Part shown: piece by piece, positions 8,505 through 16,658 of the stretch
Layout: every line of letters begins with the position of its first letter
Numbering within the stretch: the first letter of the stretch is position 1
Source: Syntrophorhabdaceae bacterium
GTDB lineage: Bacteria > Desulfobacterota > Syntrophorhabdia > Syntrophorhabdales > Syntrophorhabdaceae
DNA length: 36,791 nucleotides
Direction of reading: 5' to 3'
Assembly: GCA_026416315.1 (NCBI GenBank)
Contig: JAOAFK010000005.1
Coordinates: 1 to 36,791, forward strand
The notes under the pieces: model-generated
Seen by the model: only the letters and a program-made list of their open reading frames with translations
Told to the model about the DNA's origin: nothing
Databases searched by the model: none
Made by a program: the position numbers and the translations under genes

Positions 8505-9683
8505 TTATCCATTAATTTCCTTTTTACCTAATAATTCTGCCACCTTGACCGCAGCTTCTCCCATGTCCAGGGCAGTTATGAACTTAAGTCCAGCCTCTTT
8601 TAATATCCTCTTTCCCTCTTCAACATTTGTCCCTTCAAGACGGATAACGATCGGTAATTCAATGTGGAGTTCTCTGGCTGCTTCTACTACTCCATTTGCA
8701 AGGGTATCACATCTTAAGATACCACCGAATATATTTATAAAGATCACCTTGACGTCTTTATCAGAAACAAGGATTTTAAGGCCTTCCTTTACCATGTTAG
8801 ATGTAGCACCACCGCCCACATCAAGAAAATTTGCAGGCTCCGCCCCAACAAGTTTAATTAAGTCCATAGTGGCCATTGCAAGACCTGCGCCGTTTACCAT
8901 GCAACCCACATTGCCTTTTAGTTTTATATAGTTCAGATTGTACTTTGCAGCCTCTGTTTCAAGGGGATTTTCCTGTTTGTAATCACGGAGGGACAGTATT
9001 CCCGGGTGCCTGAAAAGGGCATTATCATCAAAGTTTATCTTTGCATCAACTGCTAAGAGTTCGTCATTGGCAGTAATGACAAGGGGGTTTATCTCTGCAA
9101 GAGAGCAATCCTTTTCAATAAAAAGCCTATATAAGCCTTTTGCAACTAAAGCGATTTTTCTAAAGTATTTAGCATCAATACCAGCAGATACCAAAGCCCT
9201 TGTAATGTAGAAATCTTTTAGCCCTAAAAGGGGTTCTATATTTTCCACAACCACCTTTTCTGGTGTTGAAGCAGCTACCTTTTCAATTTCAATACCACCT
9301 TCTGAGCTTAAAATCATGGAGATACATGCACGGGACCTGTCTACGGTGAATCCAAGATACAACTCCTTTTTAAACTCAACTGCCTCTTCTATTAAGAGAT
9401 ATTCGACAGGTTTTCCCTCGTCGCCTGTCTGTTCAGTAAAAAGGGTTGAACCTAAAAGATGGGATACATACTCTTCAAGTTCTTTTCTTGTGTTGACAAT
9501 CCTGATACCTCCTGCCTTACCCCTGCCGCCTGAATGGATTTGTGCCTTTACAACAAGGTTAGCCTTGTTTAGAGATTCCCAAGCCTTTATAGCATCTTCT
9601 TTGTTTTTTATGGTTATACCTTTAGGAATTGGTATGCCGTATGTTTTCAGGAGATCTTTTGCCTGATATTCATGTATCTTCAT
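8505..9683 (-). CDS. sucC: Succinate-CoA ligase (ADP-forming), beta subunit
   Basis: The beta subunit carries the ATP-grasp fold and the succinate site. The protein opens MKIHEYQAKDLL, the family's usual N-terminus, so I start at ATG 9683 (392 residues). A GTG four codons upstream (9695) is also in frame. Recognisable blocks are KAQIHSGGRGKAGG (nucleotide binding), EINPLVI, DVGGGAT and FINIFGGILRCD. The start overlaps the end of korC by 14 bp, showing tight coupling to the oxidoreductase genes. The partner sucD follows after 16 bp. Confidence 0.95.
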   Translation of the reverse strand: MKIHEYQAKDLLKTYGIPIPKGITIKNKEDAIKAWESLNKANLVVKAQIHSGGRGKAGGIRIVNTRKELEEYVSHLLGSTLFTEQTGDEGKPVEYLLIEEAVEFKKELYLGFTVDRSRACISMILSSEGGIEIEKVAASTPEKVVVENIEPLLGLKDFYITRALVSAGIDAKYFRKIALVAKGLYRLFIEKDCSLAEINPLVITANDELLAVDAKINFDDNALFRHPGILSLRDYKQENPLETEAAKYNLNYIKLKGNVGCMVNGAGLAMATMDLIKLVGAEPANFLDVGGGATSNMVKEGLKILVSDKDVKVIFINIFGGILRCDTLANGVVEAARELHIELPIVIRLEGTNVEEGKRILKEAGLKFITALDMGEAAVKVAELLGKKEING

Positions 9684-10257
9684 CTTCCCGCTCACTTCTT
9701 ACAAACGGCAAGATGTTTTTTCTGGCCTTGATCGCCTCGGCCATCCCTGCATTTAAAGCGTCCTTATTTAATTTTTCAGTGCCCTTTGGCACCCTTGCAA
9801 GAACAGCCTTTTCCATTGATTTTGGCGAAACGATGTCAGTTAATTTAGTAATTGCACCGAGGGCAATGATGTTTGCCACCATCTCTTTTCCAAATTTTTC
9901 CCTTGCAATTCTTGTAAAGGGTATCTGGTATGCCCTTGCAATGGGTATCTGTTTTACAAAGGTAGAATCAACAATTAAAATTCCATCCGGTTTTAAGTCC
10001 ATATAATAGTCATCGCAGGATTTCTGATTCATAGCGAGAAGTACATCGAGTTTTAATGCCTTAGGATAATCAATATCTATATCGCTTATCACAACCTCTG
10101 CCTTGCTGGAGCCGCCCCTTGCCTCAGGGCCGTAGCTTTGGGTTTGGGATACATGTCTGCCTTCATAGATGCCAGCAGCTTCCGCAAGGATGATGCCCAT
10201 CAAAATTATACCCTGACCGCCTGAACCGCTGAGCCTTATATCGTATCTAAAACTCAT
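9670..10257 (-). CDS. korC: 2-oxoglutarate:ferredoxin oxidoreductase, gamma subunit
   Basis: This 195-residue protein is the gamma domain of the 2-oxoacid:ferredoxin oxidoreductase family, which contacts CoA. The diagnostic N-terminal segment SGSGGQGIILMGIILAEAA is followed by SQTQSYGPEARGGSSKAEV, both typical. It follows korB by 20 bp and overlaps sucC. Separate gamma, beta, alpha and ferredoxin genes plus the adjacent succinyl-CoA ligase point to 2-oxoglutarate rather than pyruvate or 2-oxoisovalerate, but substrate choice is inferred from context. Confidence 0.92.
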   Translation of the reverse strand: MSFRYDIRLSGSGGQGIILMGIILAEAAGIYEGRHVSQTQSYGPEARGGSSKAEVVISDIDIDYPKALKLDVLLAMNQKSCDDYYMDLKPDGILIVDSTFVKQIPIARAYQIPFTRIAREKFGKEMVANIIALGAITKLTDIVSPKSMEKAVLARVPKGTEKLNKDALNAGMAEAIKARKNILPFVRSEREDEDT

Positions 10258-10277
10258 TTTAACCCTTTTATATTTTT

Positions 10278-11114
10278 TTATTTTTCCTTCTTTGACATGG
10301 CCATCTGTCTGATCTTTTCATACTCGTCAAGATATACAGGTAATTCTTTATCCACAAGAACCCCTATCTTAAATTTGCCTTTCAATTCTTCCTCACTCAT
10401 GGTTGCAGCCTTCTCAACAGTAACTGCATGGTCTTTCTGCCATTGCATCATCTCCACAGCACCACCCATCTTGTTTAGTTTTCCGAATTGTGTGTGACAG
10501 TGGGATATTACTTCTACAACGGCAAAACCTTTCTTGAGGAACGCCTTTTCCATCAGACTATCAAGGAGTTTTGCATGATAAACAGTTCCCCGTCCCACAA
10601 AAGGAGCCCCTGCTGTAACGGCAAGTTCAGAGATATTGAAGGCCTGTTCAATGTGTATATATGATGATGTTGTTGTTTTCATTCCATAAGGGGTGGTGGG
10701 TGAATACTGTCCCCCTGTCATACCGTATATACTGTTATTTAATATTATTGCAGTTAAATCGATATTTCTTCTTGCAGCGTGGATAAAATGATTTCCACCA
10801 ATGGCAACAGCATCGCCATCCCCCATAACAACAATGACCTTTAATTTTGGATTTGCAAGTTTTATCCCTGTTGCAAAGGCCAATGCCCTTCCATGGGTTG
10901 TATGAAGGGTATTGAAATCTACATAAACAGGAAGTCTACCAGTACAGCCAATACCGGATACAAGGACTATCTCATCTTTTGTGAAACCACATCTGTCTAT
11001 GGCCCTGATAAGGGCTCCAAGCATAATACCTATACCGCAACCCGGACACCACACATGGGGGAATTTTTTATCATGTCTTAAGTATTTGTGGATCAATTTT
11101 GTTATTTCAGGCAT
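10278..11114 (-). CDS. korB: 2-oxoglutarate:ferredoxin oxidoreductase, beta subunit
   Basis: The beta subunit binds thiamine diphosphate and, with alpha, catalyses oxidative decarboxylation of 2-oxoglutarate to succinyl-CoA with reduction of ferredoxin, or the reverse. The 278-residue protein shows WCPGCGIGI near residue 22, the thiamine-diphosphate/Mg motif GDGDAVAIGGNH and the following NNSIYGMTGGQYSPTT. Its ATG overlaps the korA stop by one base (TGATG on the minus strand), a coupled-translation arrangement. Length and motifs fit KorB. Confidence 0.94.
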   Translation of the reverse strand: MPEITKLIHKYLRHDKKFPHVWCPGCGIGIMLGALIRAIDRCGFTKDEIVLVSGIGCTGRLPVYVDFNTLHTTHGRALAFATGIKLANPKLKVIVVMGDGDAVAIGGNHFIHAARRNIDLTAIILNNSIYGMTGGQYSPTTPYGMKTTTSSYIHIEQAFNISELAVTAGAPFVGRGTVYHAKLLDSLMEKAFLKKGFAVVEVISHCHTQFGKLNKMGGAVEMMQWQKDHAVTVEKAATMSEEELKGKFKIGVLVDKELPVYLDEYEKIRQMAMSKKEK

Positions 11115-12265
11115 CAGCCTACCTCCTTGATCCGTGCAAGGATCTCCTGAGGGGTTATGATTGTTCCATCTACCTTATTTATTGTAAATATCTTTGTTGA
11201 TCCTTTGTTTACCCTTTTTACCTCCCTTGAAATCTGACCCATATTCATTTCAGGAACTATCACGATCTTTGAAGTGTTCAATACCTTTTCTACAGCAGTT
11301 CTCATAAATGGCCATAATGTATTGAGTTTTAACATACCCACCTTTAAACCCTTCTGTCTTGCATCTATTGCTGCCCTTTTTGCTGACCTCGCAACACAGC
11401 CATAGGCAATTATGGTAATGTCAGCATCATCAGTTTCATAAAATTCACCGAATTGTAATTCTGAAAAATGCTGGCTGATTTTTCTAAATAACCTTCTTAT
11501 AAATGGGTCAATCTCATCCGGTCTTGAAGTGGGAAAACCCCTAATGTCATGTGTGAGACCTGTTACATGATACCTATATCCTTCGCCGAAATTCGCCATG
11601 GGTGGAACGCCGCTTGGGGTATCCACATAGGGGATATACCATTCAGGTGGCATATTGGGTTTTATCCTGTTGAATATTTCAACCTCTTCATCTTCAAAGA
11701 TGGTAATCTTTTCCCTCATATGGGCAACCACTTCATCCACAAGAATGATAACGGGATTTCTGAACTTTTCTGAGAGGTTGAACGCTTTAATAGTTAAATC
11801 ATAACATTCTCTAACAGTTGATGGGCACAGGGCTATGATAGGGTGGTCACCGTGTGTCCCCCATCTGGCCTGCATAACATCACTCTGGGATGGAGATGTG
11901 GGCAGCCCTGTACTTGGCCCTCCCCTCATGGCATCAACTATTACACATGGGACTTCTGCCATTATGGCAAAACCTAAGTTTTCCTGCATAAGGGAAAATC
12001 CAGGACCGCTTGTTGCTGTCATGGATTTTACACCCGCAAGGGATGCACCTATTACAGCAGCCATACTTGCTATCTCATCTTCCATCTGTATATATGTGCC
12101 ACCTACCTGTGGAAGCTTTACAGACATCGCCTCAGCGATTTCTGTGGCCGGGGTTATGGGGTATCCGGCAAAAAAGCGACAGCCAGCTCTTAAAGCCCCT
12201 TCAACAATTGCCTCATTACCCTGTAATAAAAATTCTTTATAAGGTGTTTTTGGTTTCTTCTTCAT
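11114..12265 (-). CDS. korA: 2-oxoglutarate:ferredoxin oxidoreductase, alpha subunit
   Basis: The 383-residue alpha subunit opens with GNEAIVEGALRAGCRFFAGYPITPATEI, of which GYPITP is the diagnostic motif. It then has QMEDEIAS and TATSGPGFSLMQE, all typical of KorA/VorB alpha subunits. The C-terminal third is the transketolase C-like domain (KVGMLKLNTLWPF). It overlaps the ferredoxin gene upstream by 29 bp and korB downstream by 1 bp. The region RGGPSTGLPTSPSQSD is also characteristic of this enzyme class. Confidence 0.94.
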   Translation of the reverse strand: MKKKPKTPYKEFLLQGNEAIVEGALRAGCRFFAGYPITPATEIAEAMSVKLPQVGGTYIQMEDEIASMAAVIGASLAGVKSMTATSGPGFSLMQENLGFAIMAEVPCVIVDAMRGGPSTGLPTSPSQSDVMQARWGTHGDHPIIALCPSTVRECYDLTIKAFNLSEKFRNPVIILVDEVVAHMREKITIFEDEEVEIFNRIKPNMPPEWYIPYVDTPSGVPPMANFGEGYRYHVTGLTHDIRGFPTSRPDEIDPFIRRLFRKISQHFSELQFGEFYETDDADITIIAYGCVARSAKRAAIDARQKGLKVGMLKLNTLWPFMRTAVEKVLNTSKIVIVPEMNMGQISREVKRVNKGSTKIFTINKVDGTIITPQEILARIKEVG

Positions 12266-12494
12266 CTATTTCCTTAAAATCCTTATCCTTTTTGTAAACT
12301 GTTATGGCAAAATCAGGACATCTAAGTTCACACCAGCCACAGCTTATGCATTTTTCAGGAAATTTTACATAAGGATATCCCGCTTCGTCTCTTGCAAGGA
12401 CACCGGCAGGACAGAAGGCTTCACAAATGCCGCATGCCTTACACCAGCCCTTAAAGATATCTATTTTTGTTTTCTTTTCTTTTTTTCCACTCAT
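12237..12494 (-). CDS. korD: 2[4Fe-4S] ferredoxin-like delta subunit of the oxidoreductase
   Basis: This 85-residue protein has two classic cluster motifs: Cys18, 21, 24 and 28 (CKACGICEAFCP) and Cys49, 52, 55 and 59 (CISCGWCELRCP). It is the electron-carrying delta subunit that passes electrons from the catalytic subunits to ferredoxin. It is first in the operon. ATG 12494 has an AAAGG Shine-Dalgarno 7 nt upstream and a promoter at 12521-12550. Its C-terminal coding overlaps korA by 29 bp, longer than usual for this operon. Confidence 0.93.
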   Translation of the reverse strand: MSGKKEKKTKIDIFKGWCKACGICEAFCPAGVLARDEAGYPYVKFPEKCISCGWCELRCPDFAITVYKKDKDFKEIDEEETKNTL

Positions 12495-12520
12495 TAGAAA
12501 CCTTTTTGATAAGTTTTAAA

Positions 12521-12550
12521 AAAATAAAATTTTTAATAAATAGTTGTCAA
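12521..12550 (-). promoter_or_regulatory. Promoter of the kor-suc-nadK-recN operon
   Basis: On the minus strand a perfect -35 TTGACA (12545-12550) is followed after 18 bp by TATTTT (12521-12526), 4 of 6 matches to consensus. The leader to the korD ATG is about 20 nt. A 14-bp palindrome sits immediately upstream. Confidence 0.6.
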
Positions 12551-12552
12551 GC

Positions 12553-12566
12553 TTTTAAGCTTAAAA
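12553..12566. repeat. 14-bp palindrome upstream of the kor promoter
   Basis: TTTTAAGCTTAAAA is a perfect palindrome directly abutting the -35 region of the kor operon and 5 bp past the yjbQ stop. It overlaps a duplicated AAGCTT unit. It may be an operator or UP-like element for kor, or a remnant terminator for yjbQ; no U-tract follows, so termination is less likely. Confidence 0.35.
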
Positions 12567-12570
12567 AATT

Positions 12571-12990
12571 TTATTCCCCTATAATTTTTACAAGAACCCT
12601 CTTTTTCCTTCTTCCATCAAATTCACCATAGAAGATCTGCTCCCATGGACCGAAATCAAGCCTTCCTTCTGTGACGGCCACAACGACCTCTCTTCCCATA
12701 ATCTGTCTTTTCAGATGGGCATCACCGTTATCCTCTCCGGTTCTATTGTGCCTGTACTGACTTATTGGCTCATGGGGCGCAAGTTTTTCAAGCCATTTTT
12801 CATAGTCTTCATGAAGACCTGACTCATCATCATTTATAAATACCGATGCGGTGATATGCATGGCATTTACAAGACACAGGCCTTCTTTTATACCACTTTC
12901 TTTTAGGCATTGCTCTACCTGAGATGTAATATTTATAAATGCCCTTCTTGTGGGCACATTAAACCATAATTCCTTTCTATAGCTCTTCAT
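12571..12990 (-). CDS. yjbQ: YjbQ/UPF0047 family protein
   Basis: This 139-residue cytoplasmic protein belongs to the widespread UPF0047/YjbQ family; some members show thiamine-phosphate synthase side activity, but the physiological role is unsettled. Conserved blocks visible are HITASVFINDDESGL (about 46-60), RTGEDNGDAHLKRQ (about 83-96) and the C-terminal FGPWEQIFYGEFDGRRKKRV. The His, Asp and Glu residues in these blocks form the family's proposed metal/active site. Its ATG overlaps the upstream gene's TGA by 4 bp (ATGA), so translation is coupled. It is the last gene of its operon. Confidence 0.9.
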   Translation of the reverse strand: MKSYRKELWFNVPTRRAFINITSQVEQCLKESGIKEGLCLVNAMHITASVFINDDESGLHEDYEKWLEKLAPHEPISQYRHNRTGEDNGDAHLKRQIMGREVVVAVTEGRLDFGPWEQIFYGEFDGRRKKRVLVKIIGE

Positions 12991-13313
12991 ACTCTACCCT
13001 TTTTTTCATTAAAAAATGCATAGATGTTACTGGCAAATTTTTCTCGGAAATGCGCACCTTTTTCACGGTCAAAAAGGTCTTGCTCTGAAAAATCCTTTAA
13101 TATCTGTTTAAGTTTTTCCTGTCCTTTTGCCCAGTTATATAACCTTATAAAGTCCTCTTCCTGAGAAAAATCATTATTTCCGAGAATAAAACCCTTACAT
13201 TTTTTGCAGATATAAGCCTCAAGGGAATAGGTATTTATGGGTTTATCCGTATCATAGTCATGCCAGCACTGACCCATTAATTCTGTTAAAAATCTATCAC
13301 GTTCTTCATTCAT
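12987..13313 (-). CDS. Small zinc-ribbon-like protein, possible phage ABA-sandwich relative
   Basis: I do not recognise this gene firmly. A strong Shine-Dalgarno (GGAGGTG, 13317-13323) fixes ATG 13313, giving 108 residues; the longer frame to 13445 would overlap comEC. The N-terminal half has a Cys-Trp-His pair (GQCWHDYD) and a CKKC pair about 20 residues on, consistent with one zinc site. The later pattern DFSQEEDFIRLYNWAKGQE resembles small phage proteins with an ABA-sandwich domain (Cys/His pairs, then a 'W..F..LW.WA..Q' helix). It sits 70 bp after comEC and overlaps yjbQ by 4 bp. Function is unknown. Confidence 0.65.
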   Translation of the reverse strand: MNEERDRFLTELMGQCWHDYDTDKPINTYSLEAYICKKCKGFILGNNDFSQEEDFIRLYNWAKGQEKLKQILKDFSEQDLFDREKGAHFREKFASNIYAFFNEKKGRV

Positions 13314-13316
13314 AGG

Positions 13317-13323
13317 CACCTCC
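13317..13323 (-). promoter_or_regulatory. Ribosome binding site deciding the start of the small zinc-ribbon-like gene
   Basis: GGAGGTG on the minus strand lies about 5 nt (measured from GGAGG) before ATG 13313. No comparable site precedes the upstream in-frame starts, so the short form is preferred. Confidence 0.7.
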
Positions 13324-13383
13324 AGAACATATTTTACACCAAAGGTATATCCTATACAATAACCATACATTTTTATATTCCTT

Positions 13384-15654
13384 TTATTTTTGTCCATATT
13401 GTATGGACATGGTTTTGCCATCTGTACAGACACTAATATAGCCATTTTCTAATGTCGATAAAACAGGTATGGATAGTCTTTTATATCTATTGAGCGCCTC
13501 TTCACTCGGTAACCCCTTTATACCCTTTCCTGCGCTTAATACTGCGATTTTAGGATTAACTGTTATGAGAAATGCCGTACTACTTGCGTTTTTGCTGCCA
13601 TGATGAGGGACTTTTAATACATCAGATTTTAAAGCCATGCCTTTTAATATCATTCTTTCTTCTATCTCTCTTTCTATATCCCCTGTGAGAAGAATGGATC
13701 TGTTATGGTATTGTATCTTTATAACAAGTGAGGCATTGTTTAGATTTTGTGTATGATAATCTTTATCAGGGTTTAAAACTTTTATATTGAAATCTCCATA
13801 TGAAAAAATGCCATCACCTGTGTTCAAGAAAGTTATTCCAATCTTTTTATCTTTACAGAGACGAATGGCATCTAAAAACAGGGGATCATCTATAAAGATA
13901 CCGCCTGTTGCAAACTTTTTTACATTAAAGTACTCCATTATGTATAACAATCCAGATAAATGGTCACCATGAGGATGTGTATTTATCACATAATCCATGG
14001 TCAATATCTTTTTTGAGAGTAAAATAGGGGCAATGATATTTTTCCCTACATCAAAACTTTCTTTAATTTTCTGACCTCCATCCACTAAGATACGTTTGCC
14101 CTTGGGTGCCTCGATAAGTATGGCATCACCCATGCCCACATCTATGAAATTCACGCATAAGTCATTATAAAACCTTTTGTTTACTTCATGGATGGAATAA
14201 ACCAAAAGTACTGGCAGAACAATGACATAGAATGTAGCAATTACAACTTTTCTATTCATAAATAAAACGGAGAGAACGAAACTATAGAACAGTAATGCCT
14301 CGAAATGATTAGGTCTTATGAAGGGAAAGAGATAACCGAAATCAAGGGATTTTAAAATTTGGATATTTATGTCTATCACACACCCTGCAAGGCTGATTAT
14401 TTGCTCACCGTATGGCATGAATACACCCATGAGAATCAATGGTAAAGAAATCAAACAGATAAGAGGAATAGAAATGAGATTGTGTAGGACAGAAAAAAAG
14501 TTTATCCCATAAAAATGATACAGGACAACAGGTAATGTGCCTATTGTAGCAGAAAAAGTGGTGATAATGGATATAAAAAACCATCTCATGATCCTTGAGG
14601 TGACTCTCCATATTAATTGATAAAGGCGGTTTATAATAAGAAGGATAAATATCACACTTAAAAAGGATAGCTGGAAAGAAGGCATAAATAATGAGTGGGG
14701 ATAAACAAGAAGTATAAAAAGGGCTGCCATAAAAACAGTATTGAATATATCCCTCTGTTTTTCAAAAAATACTGCCATAAGAAATATAGAGACCATAATA
14801 GTGGCTCTTATGGTAGACACACTTGCCCCAGAAAGGATCATAAAAAGAACAGGGAATATAATTGTTATAATGGAGGCATATCTTTTATCCAAGCCTGAAA
14901 AAGCAAGTGTTCTTTTTCTATTGAGAATCCATTTGATGATAAAAAAGAAAAAGCCTGTTATAATGCCCACATGAAGGCCTGATATGGCAAGGATGTGCGA
15001 TGTGCCTGTCCTTTGAAAGATTGTTTTTGTTTCTTCATCAATGGACACCCTATCACCTAATACAAGGGCTTTTATAATACCCTTATGTTTTGCCTCTGAC
15101 CTTTCAATCTTTTCTTTAATGAACCTTCTAATCCTGTCTATAATTTTCTCCCCTTTTTTAGTGTTTATAATGTGACCTTTTAACTCGAAATTTATTCCCT
15201 CAAGATGTTTTAACCATTTCCATGAGAATATATAGGGATTTTTGTATGTAATGGACAACTCTTTTAGTTCGCCATAGAAGATAACAATATCACCTGCATC
15301 CAGTTCTTTATCTGTTTTTAATATCACTTGTAAAGATTTATAAAATTCCGGTTTTATTATCTTTAACACCTTTATATACCTGTTTGCTTCCAAAACCCTT
15401 GCTTCAAATAGATTAAATTCGTTGTTTTGTTCTTCTGTTATCCATGTATTTGTAATAAAACCGAGCCTTAGCATCCCCGCAAGAAAAAAAGAAAGAAATA
15501 TCATAATTGCACAGAGTCTTCTGTGTGTATCAATAAAAAATGGCACAATAAATAGAGAAGGCAGTATGAGAAGAAAGATAATTTTGATGGGCAGGTTCTT
15601 TATTGCCTCAAAATATATCCCTGCACTAAAAGAAAGAACAGAGATTATAAACAA
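13384..15654 (-). CDS. comEC: DNA internalization protein ComEC/Rec2
   Basis: ComEC forms the inner-membrane channel that brings single-stranded DNA into the cytoplasm during natural transformation. The 756-residue protein has all three parts. The N-terminal membrane/OB-like region is at about 1-190. The competence domain has GTSHILAISGLHVGI, SGASVSTIRATIM and many membrane helices (about 200-490). The C-terminal metallo-beta-lactamase-like domain (about 500-756) has NTHPHGDHLSG and VPHHGSKNAS. No ATG lies near the expected N-terminus; the start is TTG 15654, overlapping the amidohydrolase gene by 10 bp. Retention of the His/Asp nuclease-like motif suggests the third domain is active. No other competence gene is in the window. 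Confidence 0.93.
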   Translation of the reverse strand: MFIISVLSFSAGIYFEAIKNLPIKIIFLLILPSLFIVPFFIDTHRRLCAIMIFLSFFLAGMLRLGFITNTWITEEQNNEFNLFEARVLEANRYIKVLKIIKPEFYKSLQVILKTDKELDAGDIVIFYGELKELSITYKNPYIFSWKWLKHLEGINFELKGHIINTKKGEKIIDRIRRFIKEKIERSEAKHKGIIKALVLGDRVSIDEETKTIFQRTGTSHILAISGLHVGIITGFFFFIIKWILNRKRTLAFSGLDKRYASIITIIFPVLFMILSGASVSTIRATIMVSIFLMAVFFEKQRDIFNTVFMAALFILLVYPHSLFMPSFQLSFLSVIFILLIINRLYQLIWRVTSRIMRWFFISIITTFSATIGTLPVVLYHFYGINFFSVLHNLISIPLICLISLPLILMGVFMPYGEQIISLAGCVIDINIQILKSLDFGYLFPFIRPNHFEALLFYSFVLSVLFMNRKVVIATFYVIVLPVLLVYSIHEVNKRFYNDLCVNFIDVGMGDAILIEAPKGKRILVDGGQKIKESFDVGKNIIAPILLSKKILTMDYVINTHPHGDHLSGLLYIMEYFNVKKFATGGIFIDDPLFLDAIRLCKDKKIGITFLNTGDGIFSYGDFNIKVLNPDKDYHTQNLNNASLVIKIQYHNRSILLTGDIEREIEERMILKGMALKSDVLKVPHHGSKNASSTAFLITVNPKIAVLSAGKGIKGLPSEEALNRYKRLSIPVLSTLENGYISVCTDGKTMSIQYGQK

Positions 15655-16397
15655 GCTTCCATTATGCCTTCTAAAAATGCCCGGACATTTATGCCCAAAT
15701 CCGGAACATAGTATCCCCCTTCGAGTATGGCAAACATATGGGGATTGGATGTGGCGAGCATATTTCCTATGGTTTTAAAATCCTCTGTGGTAAGGAGTGC
15801 TCCCCAGTCTTTTATGTATGTATCAAAACCAGCAGAACAACCAACGATGTCAAAATCACCTGCATCAACAAGGGCATCTTTTAAATCCTTCATGAAATTA
15901 CCCCTTGGATAGGCATCAATATTTCTGAACCTTATCCTTTCGTCACCCTTTACAATGTCATAGGTGCCGTTTCCATAGTGAAGGTCAATGTCTACAATCA
16001 GGGCTGTCCTTATTTTTCCATCTTTTAGAAGCTTTTTTATCGCTATAGCCATATTGTTGAAAAAACAGAAACCACCGTTGAAATTATAACCTGCATGGTG
16101 CCCTGGTGGTCTAATTAAGGCAAATGCAGGTCTTTTAAGGCCTATTTCAGCTGCCTTTATAGCACCACCTGCAGACTTTGTGGCAACATAAAACAATTCT
16201 TCTTTTCTTTTTACAGATTCTATAAGGTTATCGCTATGACATAATTTCAAGTCTTCTATGGTGCATGGTTCAGGCTCAATGATTTCTGCCATATCAACTA
16301 TTTTGAAATAGATGGAAGAGATCCTGTCAGGATTTTCGCAGTCTACAGTATCGTAATCTGTATAAAAATCTTCACTAAATACGACAGGTATCTTCAT
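15645..16397 (-). CDS. Histone deacetylase-like zinc amidohydrolase
   Basis: This 250-residue protein belongs to the arginase/HDAC fold used by acetylpolyamine amidohydrolases and acetoin-utilisation-type proteins. Catalytic features are the RPPGHHAG motif with His100/His101, zinc ligands Asp138 and His140 in DIDLHYGNGT, Asp192 in AGFDTY, and the C-terminal EGGYY. It would remove acetyl groups from polyamines or lysines in the cytoplasm; the substrate is not known. It is short for the family (about 300-370), mainly by a compact N-terminus. ATG 16397 lacks a Shine-Dalgarno, and a -10-like TAAAAA ends 7 bases before it, so it may be leaderless. Its last codons overlap comEC. Confidence 0.88.
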   Translation of the reverse strand: MKIPVVFSEDFYTDYDTVDCENPDRISSIYFKIVDMAEIIEPEPCTIEDLKLCHSDNLIESVKRKEELFYVATKSAGGAIKAAEIGLKRPAFALIRPPGHHAGYNFNGGFCFFNNMAIAIKKLLKDGKIRTALIVDIDLHYGNGTYDIVKGDERIRFRNIDAYPRGNFMKDLKDALVDAGDFDIVGCSAGFDTYIKDWGALLTTEDFKTIGNMLATSNPHMFAILEGGYYVPDLGINVRAFLEGIMEACL

Positions 16398-16403
16398 AGT
16401 TAA

Positions 16404-16433
16404 TTTTTAAAATATGAAGATTTAATAAGTCAA
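16404..16433 (-). promoter_or_regulatory. Candidate promoter of the amidohydrolase-comEC-yjbQ genes
   Basis: On the minus strand TTGACT (16428-16433; 5 of 6) is followed after 18 bp by TAAAAA (16404-16409; 4 of 6). The predicted start falls on or next to ATG 16397, implying a leaderless message. AT-rich surroundings make this tentative. Confidence 0.35.
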
Positions 16434-16442
16434 CATTTAAAA

Positions 16443-16658
16443 TTATTTTTTAAAAATTGAAAATAACAGGGTCAATATAATGCTTATGATGATGCTTGTT
16501 GTAATGGGGAAATAGAAGCTGAAGTTTTCTTTCTTTATATGGATGTCACCAGGCAGCCTCCCTATATATGGAATCTTATCACCGAACATAAAGGCAAGAC
16601 CGATGATAATAAAGAAAATACCGATTATAATAAAAATCTTACCGAATCCAGGTATCAT
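16443..16658 (-). CDS. DUF2905 small membrane protein
   Basis: This 71-residue protein has two hydrophobic helices (about 6-24 and 54-69) separated by the conserved segment IPYIGRLPGDIHIKKENF, the hallmark of DUF2905 proteins. It should sit in the inner membrane; its function is unknown. The open frame extends to 16814, but GGAGG at 16667-16671 lies 8 nt before ATG 16658 and the family starts at this point. The start overlaps the end of queH by 20 bp, so translation is probably coupled. Confidence 0.87.
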   Translation of the reverse strand: MIPGFGKIFIIIGIFFIIIGLAFMFGDKIPYIGRLPGDIHIKKENFSFYFPITTSIIISIILTLLFSIFKK

